Source: Bacteroides sp. CAG:709
Lineage (GTDB): Bacteria > Bacteroidota > Bacteroidia > Bacteroidales > UBA932
NCBI GenBank assembly: GCA_000434935.1
Contig: FR882165.1
Location: forward strand, 48,727-96,772
DNA: 48,046 bases
Direction: 5' to 3'
Part shown: piece by piece, positions 24,301-32,930 of the stretch
Numbering within the stretch: the first letter of the stretch is position 1
Layout of the letters: each line of letters starts with the position of its first letter
Position numbers and translations under genes: made by a program
The notes under the pieces: generated by a model
What the model saw: the letters and a program-made list of their open reading frames with translations, nothing else
What the model was told of the DNA's origin: nothing
The model's database searches: none

Positions 24301-25346
24301 ATACCCCTTATCCTGACGATCCGGTGTTTCAGGAAAAGTATGCCGCTTTCATCAAGGCTTTCGCGGCCAGGTACAATTCATCTGATGAAGTGGATTTCAT
24401 AGATGCCTACGGATTGGGAAAATGGGGTGAAGCCCATTCCATGAAATATATCGACGGGAAAGATAAAATTCCCGTATATGAGTGGATTACAGACCTTTAT
24501 TCGACGAACTTTACAAATGTTCCTCTGCTGATGAACTATCACAGGGTACTTGCGGAAGAGACCGTGAACGGATGGGAAGACGAACCGAATCCGGATTCCG
24601 AGGGAATGCTCGAAAGTGCAATCCGCAAAGGATACAGCCTTCGTCATGATGCTTTCGGGATGACGGGATATTACAAGGAATGGGAAAAGGCTTTCGCAGC
24701 CAAGTGGAACTTCAAGGTCCCTATCGTTCTGGAAGGCGGATGGATTACCGGAGCGCATCATCGCTACTGGATAGATCCGAGCGGAAAATATCATGAGGGA
24801 CATCCTGAGGAGGTCCGCAGGGCTGAAATGGATGCCGGCGAAGAGGCGCATGTGAACATGATGGATTTCAGGGTCGGCAATGAAACCGAGACATGGTTCC
24901 AGAATATGGACCTTGTGCAAAGGTTCATCCGTCACGGCGGCTACAGGCTCTGTCCCGTGCAGGTGATGTTCCCGAAGGAAGCGGAATCCGGGGAAACATT
25001 GACATTGACCCATACTTGGGAAAATCTCGGTTGGGGCTATTGCCCGAACAATATCCGACAGTGGAATTTCAGGTACAAGCCTTCTTTCGCATTGATCGAC
25101 GGTAACGGCAAGGTGGTGAAGACGTTCGTGGATCCGAAGGCGGAACCTTCGGACTGGAGACAGAGCAAGCCGGTGAGCTATACCATGGAAGTCGTGCTCA
25201 ATGATGTCCCTTCCGGAACGTATACTTGGGCAGTCTCGATAGCCGATACCCGGAAAAATGATGTCCCGGGCCTGAATATGGCAGTCGATGCCGCATCCCT
25301 TACAGCTGACGGCTGGCTTAAAGTCGGGAAAATTACAGTGAAATAA
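21393..25346 (+). CDS. GH3-PA14 beta-glycosidase fused to a GH-A-like uncharacterised glycosidase domain
   Basis: This exported protein of 1317 residues joins two enzymes. After a signal peptide (MKTITFVLSFFLLLVSDMAVG) comes a GH3 barrel with KHFAANNQEW, the DERTLHEIYFPAFRKAVE segment and the nucleophile motif GILMSDWTSVYS (Asp252). A PA14 carbohydrate-binding insert follows (about 425-550, GFRAEYYDNKTFDG). Next are the second GH3 domain (EGVEAVLYAWYAGQEGGTAV) and an Fn3-like domain to about residue 835. From NPLNGWVMY (about 850) the remainder matches the stand-alone proteins at 31364 and 32931, with candidate acids Glu1013 (KWGE) and Glu1114 (EGGW). An ATG at 21384 would add three residues. 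It is the first gene of the locus, 36 bases before susC. Confidence 0.9.
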   Translation: MKTITFVLSFFLLLVSDMAVGSDNVYNMVKPDKENARARELVSKMTLEEKCDYIGAVTSFVMRSVDRLGIPQIRMADGPQGIRNNTVSTLYPSGILTAATWNRDLAEKLGHGLGKDAKARGVAILLGPGVNIYRAPMNGRNFEYFGEDPYLASEIAEHYIEGVQAEGVIATVKHFAANNQEWSRHHASSDVDERTLHEIYFPAFRKAVEKAHVGAVMTSYNPVFGVHASENAYMNVEVLRNMWGFDGILMSDWTSVYSTSGAVNGGLDLECPKGVYLTKERIMPLIESGVISEETIDRKVYNILSTLDRFGLLDKPVLDESIEKDNPENAATALELAREGIVMLENRGGELPYGKRERVLVMGPNACVTTTGGGSGFVTPFHTVTVADGIKKQFGEKYVQVLSDDDLYADISSDIVASKDGKTNGFRAEYYDNKTFDGKPTVVRTDAAVDFNWGRKSPAEGIPEDGFSVRWEGTYTAPESGKLRFLMSGDDGYRLFVDDKIVAGDWGNHSLSSRTAFFDVKKGQDYTIRFEFFDNASDAIAKLKIGMFNESAFNAAVAKAGRVLYCGGFNSNIEGEGFDRPFELPQEQRSMISRLTEAHPHVTVVLDAGGGVDFNGWSEGVEAVLYAWYAGQEGGTAVADIVSGKISPSGKLPISIEDKWADNPVHDSYYDNTPVKTQNTPFKRIEYREGIFCGYRGYDRSGIAPRYPFGYGLSYTSFEYSDMNVEKLSADSVKVSFTVANTGRVGASEIAQVYVNDKISSVARPVKELKDYGKVYIPAGKSVRMTFVLGPDAFSFYDVKSRSFIIEPGEFEILAGPSSAELPLRAEVMMGAPEYEVVNIAPDTVSVIKNPLNGWVMYMGRNWDADFGKVFRYDEFPADVPGGKVRVSDYCGTAYIRTSWASMEPEEGKYFWNDPDSHLYRLLAEVRNRGMRLAFRIVVDGRDQGQNTPQFVIDAGAKCFASKLGNKEVYTPYPDDPVFQEKYAAFIKAFAARYNSSDEVDFIDAYGLGKWGEAHSMKYIDGKDKIPVYEWITDLYSTNFTNVPLLMNYHRVLAEETVNGWEDEPNPDSEGMLESAIRKGYSLRHDAFGMTGYYKEWEKAFAAKWNFKVPIVLEGGWITGAHHRYWIDPSGKYHEGHPEEVRRAEMDAGEEAHVNMMDFRVGNETETWFQNMDLVQRFIRHGGYRLCPVQVMFPKEAESGETLTLTHTWENLGWGYCPNNIRQWNFRYKPSFALIDGNGKVVKTFVDPKAEPSDWRQSKPVSYTMEVVLNDVPSGTYTWAVSIADTRKNDVPGLNMAVDAASLTADGWLKVGKITVK

Positions 25347-25382
25347 TATGTTTAATAATTAATAACAAAACTATTTTCGATT

Positions 25383-28300
25383 ATGATCAAAGCAATCAGA
25401 ACTGCCTTCATGACAGTGGCACTCAGTTTTGTTACGGCGATGTCTTTCAATGCATCAGCCCAGAATACGAACGTGAGAGTCAGCGGAAATGTCGTAGATG
25501 AAAGCGGTACCCCATTGTCCGGAGTAGTCGTTTATGTGAAGAGTGGCAACACCAAGGATGCCACTACCACTGACGGAAACGGAGCTTATAGCATCGGTGC
25601 ATCTTCAGCATCGTCACTCGTTTACTCTTGCCTCGGCTACAAGGAGCAGGAGATCCTGGTGGGCAGCCAGTCTGTCATCAATGTGAAACTCGTCCTCGAT
25701 TCCTTCAATCTGGACGATGCCGTGGTAATCGGTTACGGTTCCCAGAAGATGAAGGACCTCACCGGAGGACTTTCCGTCGTAAACCGCGAGGCCCTCGAAA
25801 TGGTGTCTACCGGCAACCTCATGGACCGCATTTCCGGTCAGGTGGCAGGTCTTACCGTCACCACTTCAAGTGAGGCTCCGGGTTCCAACCAGTCGCTTCT
25901 TATCCGTGGTCAGAACTCATTGTCAGCTACCAACAGCCCTCTCATTGTCCTGGACGGCATTCCTTACGAGGGCGGACTTGCCGACATTGACCCGGATATC
26001 GTCGAGAGTATGACTGTCCTGAAGGACGCTTCTTCTGTAGCAATCTATGGATCAAGAGGTTCCAACGGTGTCATCCTCATCCAGACCAAGAAGGGAAAGG
26101 AGGGTACGATGAGCGTTACCTACAAGACCAGACTCAGCATTGCGCAGCCTATGCAGCGGATTCAGGTCATGGGCCCGCAGGAATTCATCAGATTCAAGCA
26201 GGACATGGGCCGTCTCGGAACCAAACAGCTTACCGGTGAAGACCTCGACCCTATCGCAGGCCAGGTCATCAGCGCGTCAGAGAAGCAGAATTACGCTCTC
26301 GGCATCACCAATGACTGGCAGGACTATGTGTTCCGCACTGCCTTCAACATGGACCATCAGCTGACCTTCTCGGGCGGTACTGAGAAGACCCAGTACATGG
26401 CTGCGGTTTCATACCTGCATAACCCTGGAGTCGTATACAACTCCAACTATAACCGTGTCAGCGTATATGCAAGCATAAACCAGATACTCAACAACTGGCT
26501 TACCGTAGGACTTACCACACAGTTCGTGAACCGTGAGTCAGGCGGTGTCACCCCTAATCTCGAACATGCCATCAAGCAGTCTCCATACGGTATCTACAAG
26601 GATGAGACGGGTGCATACTACGAGGAGCCGATGGACTACAGCAACCTCCCGAACCCTATGAAGGATGTCAATGCTGACCAGAAGAATACCGGCAGGAATG
26701 TCCTCGTAAACGGCTATGTCGAGGTCAAGTTCCCTGTAAAAGGCCTTTCTTTCAAGTCCCAGCTCGGATACAACTACCGCAACAACTTCACCGGCACATA
26801 CTACGGACGCAATACCGTTACCGGCAAGGCTTCCATCAGCAACAGCCATACCACCGACTATACCTGGGAGAACATCCTCAAGTACGACAGGGATTTCGGC
26901 AAGCACCACTTCGACGCTACCGGCTTGTTCTCAATGCAGGAGAAATCCAATGTTTCCGCATCGCAGAACGGCGAATGCTTCGTGAACGATGATTCAAGCT
27001 TCTACAAGATGGACGGAGCTGAAAACAAAGTAACCATCGGCTCAGGCTTCTGGAAGGAGAACATGATGTCATACATGCTTCGTCTCAACTACGGTTATGC
27101 GGGCAAGTACCTCGTGACATTGACCGGACGCGCTGACGGCGCATCAGTTTTCGGAGCCAACAACAAGTACGGATTCTTCCCGTCTGCCGCTGTGGCATGG
27201 AACATTTCCGAGGAAAACTTCATCAAGGACAAAACAGACAAGGTGGACATGCTCAAAGTCCGTCTGTCCTATGGTGCGAACGGAAACAACGCGATTTCCA
27301 GATATCAGACCCTTGACCGCCTTTACGCTACGAACGGCGTGAAGTATATCTACGGCGACGGTTCTACTGCAGTGAACTCTGCATACCTTCCTTCAGACGG
27401 TATCGGCAACCCGAACCTCAGATGGGAGACCACCTATACCGCCAACCTCGGTATCGACTTCCTCTTCTTCCGCGGAAGACTCGGCGGATCAGTGGACATG
27501 TACATTTCCAATACCAAGGACCTGCTGATGACCCGTACCGTGCCTATCATGAACGGCTACAAGAAAATTTGGGACAATATCGGCGAAACCCAGAACAAGG
27601 GTATTGAGCTGACATTGAATACCGTGAACATCAGAAAGTCGAACTTCACATGGAATACCGACCTCAGCTTCTTCCTGAACAGGGACAAGATCGTGGAACT
27701 CCGTGGTGACGGCAAGGATGACGTGAACAACAAATGGTTCATCGGCAAGCCTCTCTCCGTGTACTATGACTACAAGATAGTAGGCCTCTGGCAGGATGGT
27801 GACGAGTTCACGTTCACCGATGCTGAGGGCAATACCAAGGTGCACCAGACAGGTGCCCAGCCGGGTGACGCCAAACTTTACGACGCTGACGGCGACGGTG
27901 TCATCTCTACCGACGACCGCGTGATCATCGGCAGCACAAGGCCAAGTTTCACAATGTCAATGGGCAACAGGTTCCAGTACAAGGATTTCTATTTCTCATT
28001 CCTCATGAACGGCAAGTTCGGCACATGGATGAGCGACAATGTCGCCAACATCGGCTCCTGGTCATTCGGTTCCGGAAACTATATCCATGGCGCCAAATAT
28101 TGGACACCTGAGACTCCGGATGCGGAATATACGTCTCCCGGTTATGTGAACAGGTTCAGCCACGGTTTCTACAAGAAGATGAGCTACGTCACACTCAAGA
28201 ACGTGACCCTCGGTTACAGAATCCCTAAGAAGGCCGTACAGAAGGCACACTTGAGCGCAGTTGATGTCAATGTCAGCGTGAACAATGTAGGTGCAATCTC

Positions 28301-28394
28301 CAACATGCGTCAGATGCTCAACTATGACAATACATGGTTCGCATCATTCCCTACAGCGCGCTCTTATATGCTTGGACTTACAATTACATTCTAA
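25383..28394 (+). CDS. susC: SusC/RagA-family TonB-linked outer-membrane transporter
   Basis: This is the outer-membrane barrel that imports oligosaccharides with its SusD lid, powered by TonB. The 1003-residue product has a signal peptide ending NASAQ (residue 27) and a carboxypeptidase-regulatory-like domain (about 31-115, VRVSGNVVDESGTPLSGVVV). The SusC plug follows with VVIGYGSQKMKDLTGGLSVV, NSPLIVLDGIPYEGGLADID and LKDASSVAIYGSRGSNGVIL. The rest is a beta-barrel ending in the aromatic YMLGLTITF expected of outer-membrane proteins. There is no N-terminal anti-sigma-interacting extension, consistent with control by the hybrid regulator instead. SusD starts 14 bases later. The name marks the family, not the starch substrate. 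Confidence 0.96.
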   Translation: MIKAIRTAFMTVALSFVTAMSFNASAQNTNVRVSGNVVDESGTPLSGVVVYVKSGNTKDATTTDGNGAYSIGASSASSLVYSCLGYKEQEILVGSQSVINVKLVLDSFNLDDAVVIGYGSQKMKDLTGGLSVVNREALEMVSTGNLMDRISGQVAGLTVTTSSEAPGSNQSLLIRGQNSLSATNSPLIVLDGIPYEGGLADIDPDIVESMTVLKDASSVAIYGSRGSNGVILIQTKKGKEGTMSVTYKTRLSIAQPMQRIQVMGPQEFIRFKQDMGRLGTKQLTGEDLDPIAGQVISASEKQNYALGITNDWQDYVFRTAFNMDHQLTFSGGTEKTQYMAAVSYLHNPGVVYNSNYNRVSVYASINQILNNWLTVGLTTQFVNRESGGVTPNLEHAIKQSPYGIYKDETGAYYEEPMDYSNLPNPMKDVNADQKNTGRNVLVNGYVEVKFPVKGLSFKSQLGYNYRNNFTGTYYGRNTVTGKASISNSHTTDYTWENILKYDRDFGKHHFDATGLFSMQEKSNVSASQNGECFVNDDSSFYKMDGAENKVTIGSGFWKENMMSYMLRLNYGYAGKYLVTLTGRADGASVFGANNKYGFFPSAAVAWNISEENFIKDKTDKVDMLKVRLSYGANGNNAISRYQTLDRLYATNGVKYIYGDGSTAVNSAYLPSDGIGNPNLRWETTYTANLGIDFLFFRGRLGGSVDMYISNTKDLLMTRTVPIMNGYKKIWDNIGETQNKGIELTLNTVNIRKSNFTWNTDLSFFLNRDKIVELRGDGKDDVNNKWFIGKPLSVYYDYKIVGLWQDGDEFTFTDAEGNTKVHQTGAQPGDAKLYDADGDGVISTDDRVIIGSTRPSFTMSMGNRFQYKDFYFSFLMNGKFGTWMSDNVANIGSWSFGSGNYIHGAKYWTPETPDAEYTSPGYVNRFSHGFYKKMSYVTLKNVTLGYRIPKKAVQKAHLSAVDVNVSVNNVGAISNMRQMLNYDNTWFASFPTARSYMLGLTITF

Positions 28395-28408
28395 TTATCA
28401 GAAGAAAC

Positions 28409-30094
28409 ATGAAAAAGAATATATTCAAGACAGGTCTCATGGTCATTGCGATGGCAGCCGCAGCATCATGCAGCGGATACCTTGACGAGGATCTCAAGAG
28501 CTCGCTCGCACCTGACAATACATACACCAGCTCGATGGGCTTCGAGACCGGCTGCAACGGACTGTACTCCATCGCCCGTTCAGAATACAATACCTGGGGA
28601 GAGAACGGTGCCTACATGCATGGCGCGGCCTGCGCATACGAGGCGCTCCAGATCGCTACCGACATCGTGGACCAGAATGGTGCCAAGGACGGTTCGCTTA
28701 CTCCTTTCGCCGACCTTACATTGACGGCGGCCACCAAGTTCGTGGGCTCTTATTGGAACTGGGCATACAACCTCATTGCCTCCGCCAATGAAATCATGAT
28801 CTATGCGGACAAGAATACCAACTGGGATTATCCTGAGGACAAGCAGATTGCAATCGCTACGGCCAGATTCTTCAGGGCATACGCCTACAGGACTCTCGTA
28901 TATCTTTACGGAGACGTTCCATGGGTGGAGACCATCGAAAATCCGTTCAAGCTCTCATTTACCAGAACACCGAAGGTGGAAGTTCTGGGCCATATCATAG
29001 ACGATTTCACATTTGCAGCGGAAAATCTTCCGACCGATCCTGACAAGGTGAAGACCGGAAAGCTTACATGCTGGGCTGCATACCATCTCCTCAGCGAGAT
29101 GTACAACTTCCGCGGACATCTTACCAAGGATAAGGCTAATTTCGAAGAAGCAGCCAAATGTGCTCTCAAAGTCATTGACAGCAAATATTTTGCATTGAAT
29201 ACCGCCCGTTTCGGCGCAAGCAAGAACGAGAAGGGTGACGCGTTCAGCGACATGTTTCAGGAGAACAACCAGAACCGCACGAGCGGCAATACCGAGAGCA
29301 TCTGGGTAATGCAGTTCGAATATCAGACCGTCGGCGGCGGTACCAATTCCGACGACTGGACTCGCCGTGCATGGAATCCTCAGTATTTCGCTATCAACGG
29401 CTTCGCCCTTGCCGATTCTCTCGGAGGACGCGGACTTGCACAGATTTCCCCTATGAAATGGTGGATCGGTACGAAAAATACCAGTGCCACACAGGTATCC
29501 GGCGCCAAGGAAGGAGGTATCTTCGAGGATGGCGACATGCGTAACTCGAAATACAATATCAAGAGAGACTGGTATTACAACAATCCTCTGGTTCCTGCTT
29601 CGCTCGGCAAGAAGAGTGAAATTACCGACAAGACATGGGCTACCGGCCAGCTTTTCCCTGCCCTTACCAAATTCTTCTTCGGGAAGTCTGACAACCTCCA
29701 GCTTTCAGGTTCCTACAAGGACCGTATGAAGTGTCGTCTGGGTGAAACCTATCTCCATCTTGCTGAGGCTTATCTCGGAATGGGCGACGCCGCAAAGGCT
29801 GCGGAAGCATTGAACGTAATCAGGAAGAGAGCCAAAGTCAGAAACCTGGAGGCTTCTGAAGTTACTGTGGATGAGCTTCTTGACGAGCGTATCCGCGAGA
29901 TGGTAGGCGAGGAAAGCCGTAAGTTTACTCTCGTGAGAATGGGTGCGGACGTATATGTGAACCGTGTGAAGAAGTACAATCCTTCCATTGCGGACCAGAT
30001 CGACGAGCACTTCGCTCTTTGGCCGGTTCCACAGGAAATCCGCGATGCCAACAGAGGCAGCGAGTTCCCGCAGAACCCGGGATATGGTGAATAA
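28409..30094 (+). CDS. susD: SusD/RagB-family glycan-binding lipoprotein
   Basis: This is the surface lipoprotein that caps SusC and captures glycan. The 561-residue product begins with a lipoprotein signal (MKKNIFKTGLMVIAMAAAAS, then the lipidated Cys) and GYLDEDLKSSLAPDNTYTS, the usual SusD opening. TPR-like helices, the RFFRAYAYRTLVYLYGDVPW motif and the C-terminal RMKCRLGETYLHLAEAYLGM and EALNVIRKRAKVRN segments are all characteristic. LLDERIREMVGEESRKFTLV near the end is the conserved closing block. The start is the ATG at 28409, 14 bases after the susC stop, because it gives the lipobox. A longer frame would begin inside susC. Confidence 0.96.
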   Translation: MKKNIFKTGLMVIAMAAAASCSGYLDEDLKSSLAPDNTYTSSMGFETGCNGLYSIARSEYNTWGENGAYMHGAACAYEALQIATDIVDQNGAKDGSLTPFADLTLTAATKFVGSYWNWAYNLIASANEIMIYADKNTNWDYPEDKQIAIATARFFRAYAYRTLVYLYGDVPWVETIENPFKLSFTRTPKVEVLGHIIDDFTFAAENLPTDPDKVKTGKLTCWAAYHLLSEMYNFRGHLTKDKANFEEAAKCALKVIDSKYFALNTARFGASKNEKGDAFSDMFQENNQNRTSGNTESIWVMQFEYQTVGGGTNSDDWTRRAWNPQYFAINGFALADSLGGRGLAQISPMKWWIGTKNTSATQVSGAKEGGIFEDGDMRNSKYNIKRDWYYNNPLVPASLGKKSEITDKTWATGQLFPALTKFFFGKSDNLQLSGSYKDRMKCRLGETYLHLAEAYLGMGDAAKAAEALNVIRKRAKVRNLEASEVTVDELLDERIREMVGEESRKFTLVRMGADVYVNRVKKYNPSIADQIDEHFALWPVPQEIRDANRGSEFPQNPGYGE

Positions 30095-30119
30095 TTGAAC
30101 ATTTAAAATTGATAACTTT

Positions 30120-31382
30120 ATGAAATATATGAATAAGGCATTGTCAATGCTTGCCGCTGCGGCAGCAGTCATGTCCTGCCAGTGGGATCCGGCTGACCAT
30201 GATGTCGCACCCGTAGAGGAAAAACTGACACTTTCGGCATCGTCTGAGAATGTCGTGCTTCTGGAGGAAAACCTGAAGAAAGATGCGGTTACATTCAGCT
30301 GGACTGAAGCCAGGGATATGGGCGAAGACTATATGATTTCATACGAGACCAAGCTTGATGTCCTCGGAAACAACTTCGGCTCCAAGACAGTAATCAGGAC
30401 AGATATGGACCCGGGCGAGTTCAGCCAGAGCTTTACCGTGGAACAGCTCAACACATGGGCTACGGAAAGATGGGGACTGCCTGTAAACAAGCAGTTTACA
30501 CTCGAATATCGCGTAGTTGCACAGTGGGAAGGCGGTTCTACTTTCGAAATGCCTGAGGTACGTACCATGCAGGTGGTCGTCACCCCTATCAAGGTGACGG
30601 TGTTCGATGCGGACAAGATGTTCGTAGGCGGTACGGCCGTAGAAGAGAAGGAAATCTCCAGGACGCTTGAAAACGAGTTCCAGTTCGCATGGCTTGGCGA
30701 CCTCACCATCGGTGATCTCCAGATTCCTGTGGAATATGAGGGCGTGAGATATTACATCGCACCTAAGGACGGCAAGACTGCGCTCCAGGACGGCAAGACC
30801 ATCGACATCACCATGCAGGAAAAGCCTTTCGCATGGGACATCACATCTGCCGGAAAATACCGCGTGGTCGTGGATATGAAGACCGCCAAGGCGACCATCT
30901 ATTCGCCGGCTACCGACCTCAAGCCGTTCACCGTATCATGGTATCCTAACCTCAAGAACCCTGACGAAGGCGACAACGGACACGCGTACATCACCACCAC
31001 GGTAGACAAGATCTACGGACGCGGCGAGTCTGTCGGCTGGTCAGCAACAGGCAAGGATCTGAAATGTAAAGTTTCCCTGGCTGACCCTCAGATACTTGTC
31101 TATACAGGCGGTGTCCTCGGTTCAGGACGAACGGATTTCGCCATCATCTCCAGCCTTAAAGTGGACGGGTACAATAATGAAAATGCATACAACACCAACA
31201 ACTCATACGTATTCGCTCCTGTATGGACCGGAAGCAACTACGACCAGAGCGTGACAATGGGCAAATGGATGGATATGGAAGGCGGATTATATCTGCGAGG
31301 CAATTACTTCAAGATTCCTAGCGGCACGAATTTCATCATCTTCGATTTGCGAAACATGAGAATATGGATGGAAAAGCGTTAA
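30120..31382 (+). CDS. SusE-like glycan-binding lipoprotein
   Basis: This is a 420-residue predicted surface lipoprotein directly after SusD, where SusE/SusF proteins sit. The signal peptide ends in AAVMSCQWDP with the lipidated Cys20. The N-terminal region (SSENVVLLEENLKKDAVTFS, YMISYETKLDVLGNNFG) matches the SusE outer-membrane domain, an Ig-like fold that spaces binding domains from the membrane. Two beta-rich domains follow at about 150-265 and 270-420, each likely a carbohydrate-binding module; the second has several exposed Trp/Tyr. Binding is inferred from position and fold. The next gene's start lies within its last 19 bases. Confidence 0.88.
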   Translation: MKYMNKALSMLAAAAAVMSCQWDPADHDVAPVEEKLTLSASSENVVLLEENLKKDAVTFSWTEARDMGEDYMISYETKLDVLGNNFGSKTVIRTDMDPGEFSQSFTVEQLNTWATERWGLPVNKQFTLEYRVVAQWEGGSTFEMPEVRTMQVVVTPIKVTVFDADKMFVGGTAVEEKEISRTLENEFQFAWLGDLTIGDLQIPVEYEGVRYYIAPKDGKTALQDGKTIDITMQEKPFAWDITSAGKYRVVVDMKTAKATIYSPATDLKPFTVSWYPNLKNPDEGDNGHAYITTTVDKIYGRGESVGWSATGKDLKCKVSLADPQILVYTGGVLGSGRTDFAIISSLKVDGYNNENAYNTNNSYVFAPVWTGSNYDQSVTMGKWMDMEGGLYLRGNYFKIPSGTNFIIFDLRNMRIWMEKR

Positions 31383-32923
31383 AGAAAATGGGCACGGTGC
31401 TTCTGGCACTGTGCTCTTTGTGCTGTTGCTCCAAGGAGACTTCCGGGGTAGGCGGCGGTTCTGACAACACGGGAGACCTGACGGTGATAAAATTCAACCC
31501 CGACAAGAAGACCGTGCTCCACAACCCTCTCAACGGATGGGTCATGTACGGCAGCGGATCAGGAGACCCGTCTGACTGGGACAAGGAAATCTATGTCTCG
31601 GAGCTGGGAAAGAATGTCATGGTACGTGATTATGCCTCAGCTTGTTACATAAGGACGAACTGGCGCACATTCAACCCGCAGGAAGGCGTCTATGCCTGGC
31701 GTGACCCTTCCACGAAACTCTACAAGATGATTCACGGCGCGCTTGACAGGGGACTTCCCATATCGTTCCGCGTAGTCGTGGACGGACGCGACCAGGGAGA
31801 AAACACCCCGCAGTTCGTATTCGACCATGGCGCCACCTATTGGCTGGAAAACGCCAAGTATCCGCAGCGCAAGACTCCATATCCGCAGGATCCTGTCTTC
31901 CAGAAATACTACGAGATGTTCATTGCGGAACTTGCCAAGGATTTCAATGACCCTGAGAAGACTGCGTTCATCGACGGCTACGGCCTCGGCAAATGGGGCG
32001 AGGGACACAATGTCGTTTATGAGAACGGCAATGCAGTCACCGAGAATACGGAGCGTCTCAAATATGAGGTAATGGATTGGATTACAGATGTATATACCAA
32101 ATACTTCACCGCCGTTCCGCTAGCAATCAACTATCACAGGGTAATCGGTCATCCCGCAAGCGACGGAGCTGCCAATCCGAACAGCGAGAAACTTCTGAAT
32201 CTTGCCGTGAGCAAGGGCTATTGTCTGCGTCAGGACGCATTCGGCATGAGCGATTACTACCGGGATTGGGAGCGTGCTTATGCCGCTTCATGGATGTACA
32301 AACGTCCGATAATAATGGAAGGCGGCTGGATTGTCAGCCAGCACAGTTACTGGAATGACTCCAGGGGATACCGCAAGGGTCATCCTGAAGATGTGCGCCA
32401 GGGTGAATACGATGACTGTAAAGTGGCCAAGGTGAACATGATGGACTTCCGCGTCGGTGCGGAAACCGAGTCCTGGTTCACTGATGCATTCACATTGGTC
32501 CAGCAGTTTACCTCCGAAGGCGGCTACCGGCTTTATCCTGAGCAGGCCGGCGTTCCAAAACAGGTGTCCAAAGGCACCAAAGTGACGCTCACCCACAGAT
32601 GGAAGAACATGGGATGGGGCTATTTCCCGAACAACCTTCCGCAGTGGAACTATCGCTACAAGGTCGCCTTCGCACTCCTCGACAAGACCGGAAAAGTCGC
32701 CCAGGTCCAAGTCGACGGTCAATGCGAGCCTTCAGTTTGGGTCAATGCCAAAGTGTTTGATTACAAGACAGATGTCACTGTCAATGTCCCTGCGGGGGAA
32801 TACACATGGGCCGTGGCCATAGTCAATACCGATAACGGCGACAAGCCGGCAATCCAGCTCGCGACCAGAGGCGAAATTACTGCGGACGGCTGGCTGAAAA
32901 TTGCCAAGGTCAATGTTAAATAA
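31364..32923 (+). CDS. Uncharacterised glycosidase-like lipoprotein, paralog 1
   Basis: This is a 519-residue lipoprotein (lipobox in LCSLCCCSKE) that aligns along its length with the second half of the GH3 fusion and with the next gene. Shared blocks are NPLNGWVMYG, YIRTNWRTFNPQEGVYAW, FRVVVDGRDQGENTPQFV, TPYPQDPVFQ, DGYGLGKWGEGH, NYHR, DAFGMSDYY, IIMEGGWIVS and NMMDFR. This reads as an (alpha/beta)8 barrel plus a C-terminal beta-sandwich (VAFALLDKTGKVAQ, GEYTWAVAIV, TADGWLKIAK). Glu213 (KWGE) and Glu319 (EGGW) sit where clan GH-A enzymes keep acid/base and nucleophile. It resembles the DUF4832-type group, a label I hold tentatively. An ATG at 31388 is an alternative start. Confidence 0.85.
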   Translation: MDGKALKKMGTVLLALCSLCCCSKETSGVGGGSDNTGDLTVIKFNPDKKTVLHNPLNGWVMYGSGSGDPSDWDKEIYVSELGKNVMVRDYASACYIRTNWRTFNPQEGVYAWRDPSTKLYKMIHGALDRGLPISFRVVVDGRDQGENTPQFVFDHGATYWLENAKYPQRKTPYPQDPVFQKYYEMFIAELAKDFNDPEKTAFIDGYGLGKWGEGHNVVYENGNAVTENTERLKYEVMDWITDVYTKYFTAVPLAINYHRVIGHPASDGAANPNSEKLLNLAVSKGYCLRQDAFGMSDYYRDWERAYAASWMYKRPIIMEGGWIVSQHSYWNDSRGYRKGHPEDVRQGEYDDCKVAKVNMMDFRVGAETESWFTDAFTLVQQFTSEGGYRLYPEQAGVPKQVSKGTKVTLTHRWKNMGWGYFPNNLPQWNYRYKVAFALLDKTGKVAQVQVDGQCEPSVWVNAKVFDYKTDVTVNVPAGEYTWAVAIVNTDNGDKPAIQLATRGEITADGWLKIAKVNVK

Positions 32924-32930
32924 TGTTATT

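Noticed and set aside
25372..25379. TATTTTCG as a separate susC promoter
   Set aside because: It deviates from TAnnTTTG and lies only three bases before the susC ATG, which would leave almost no leader.
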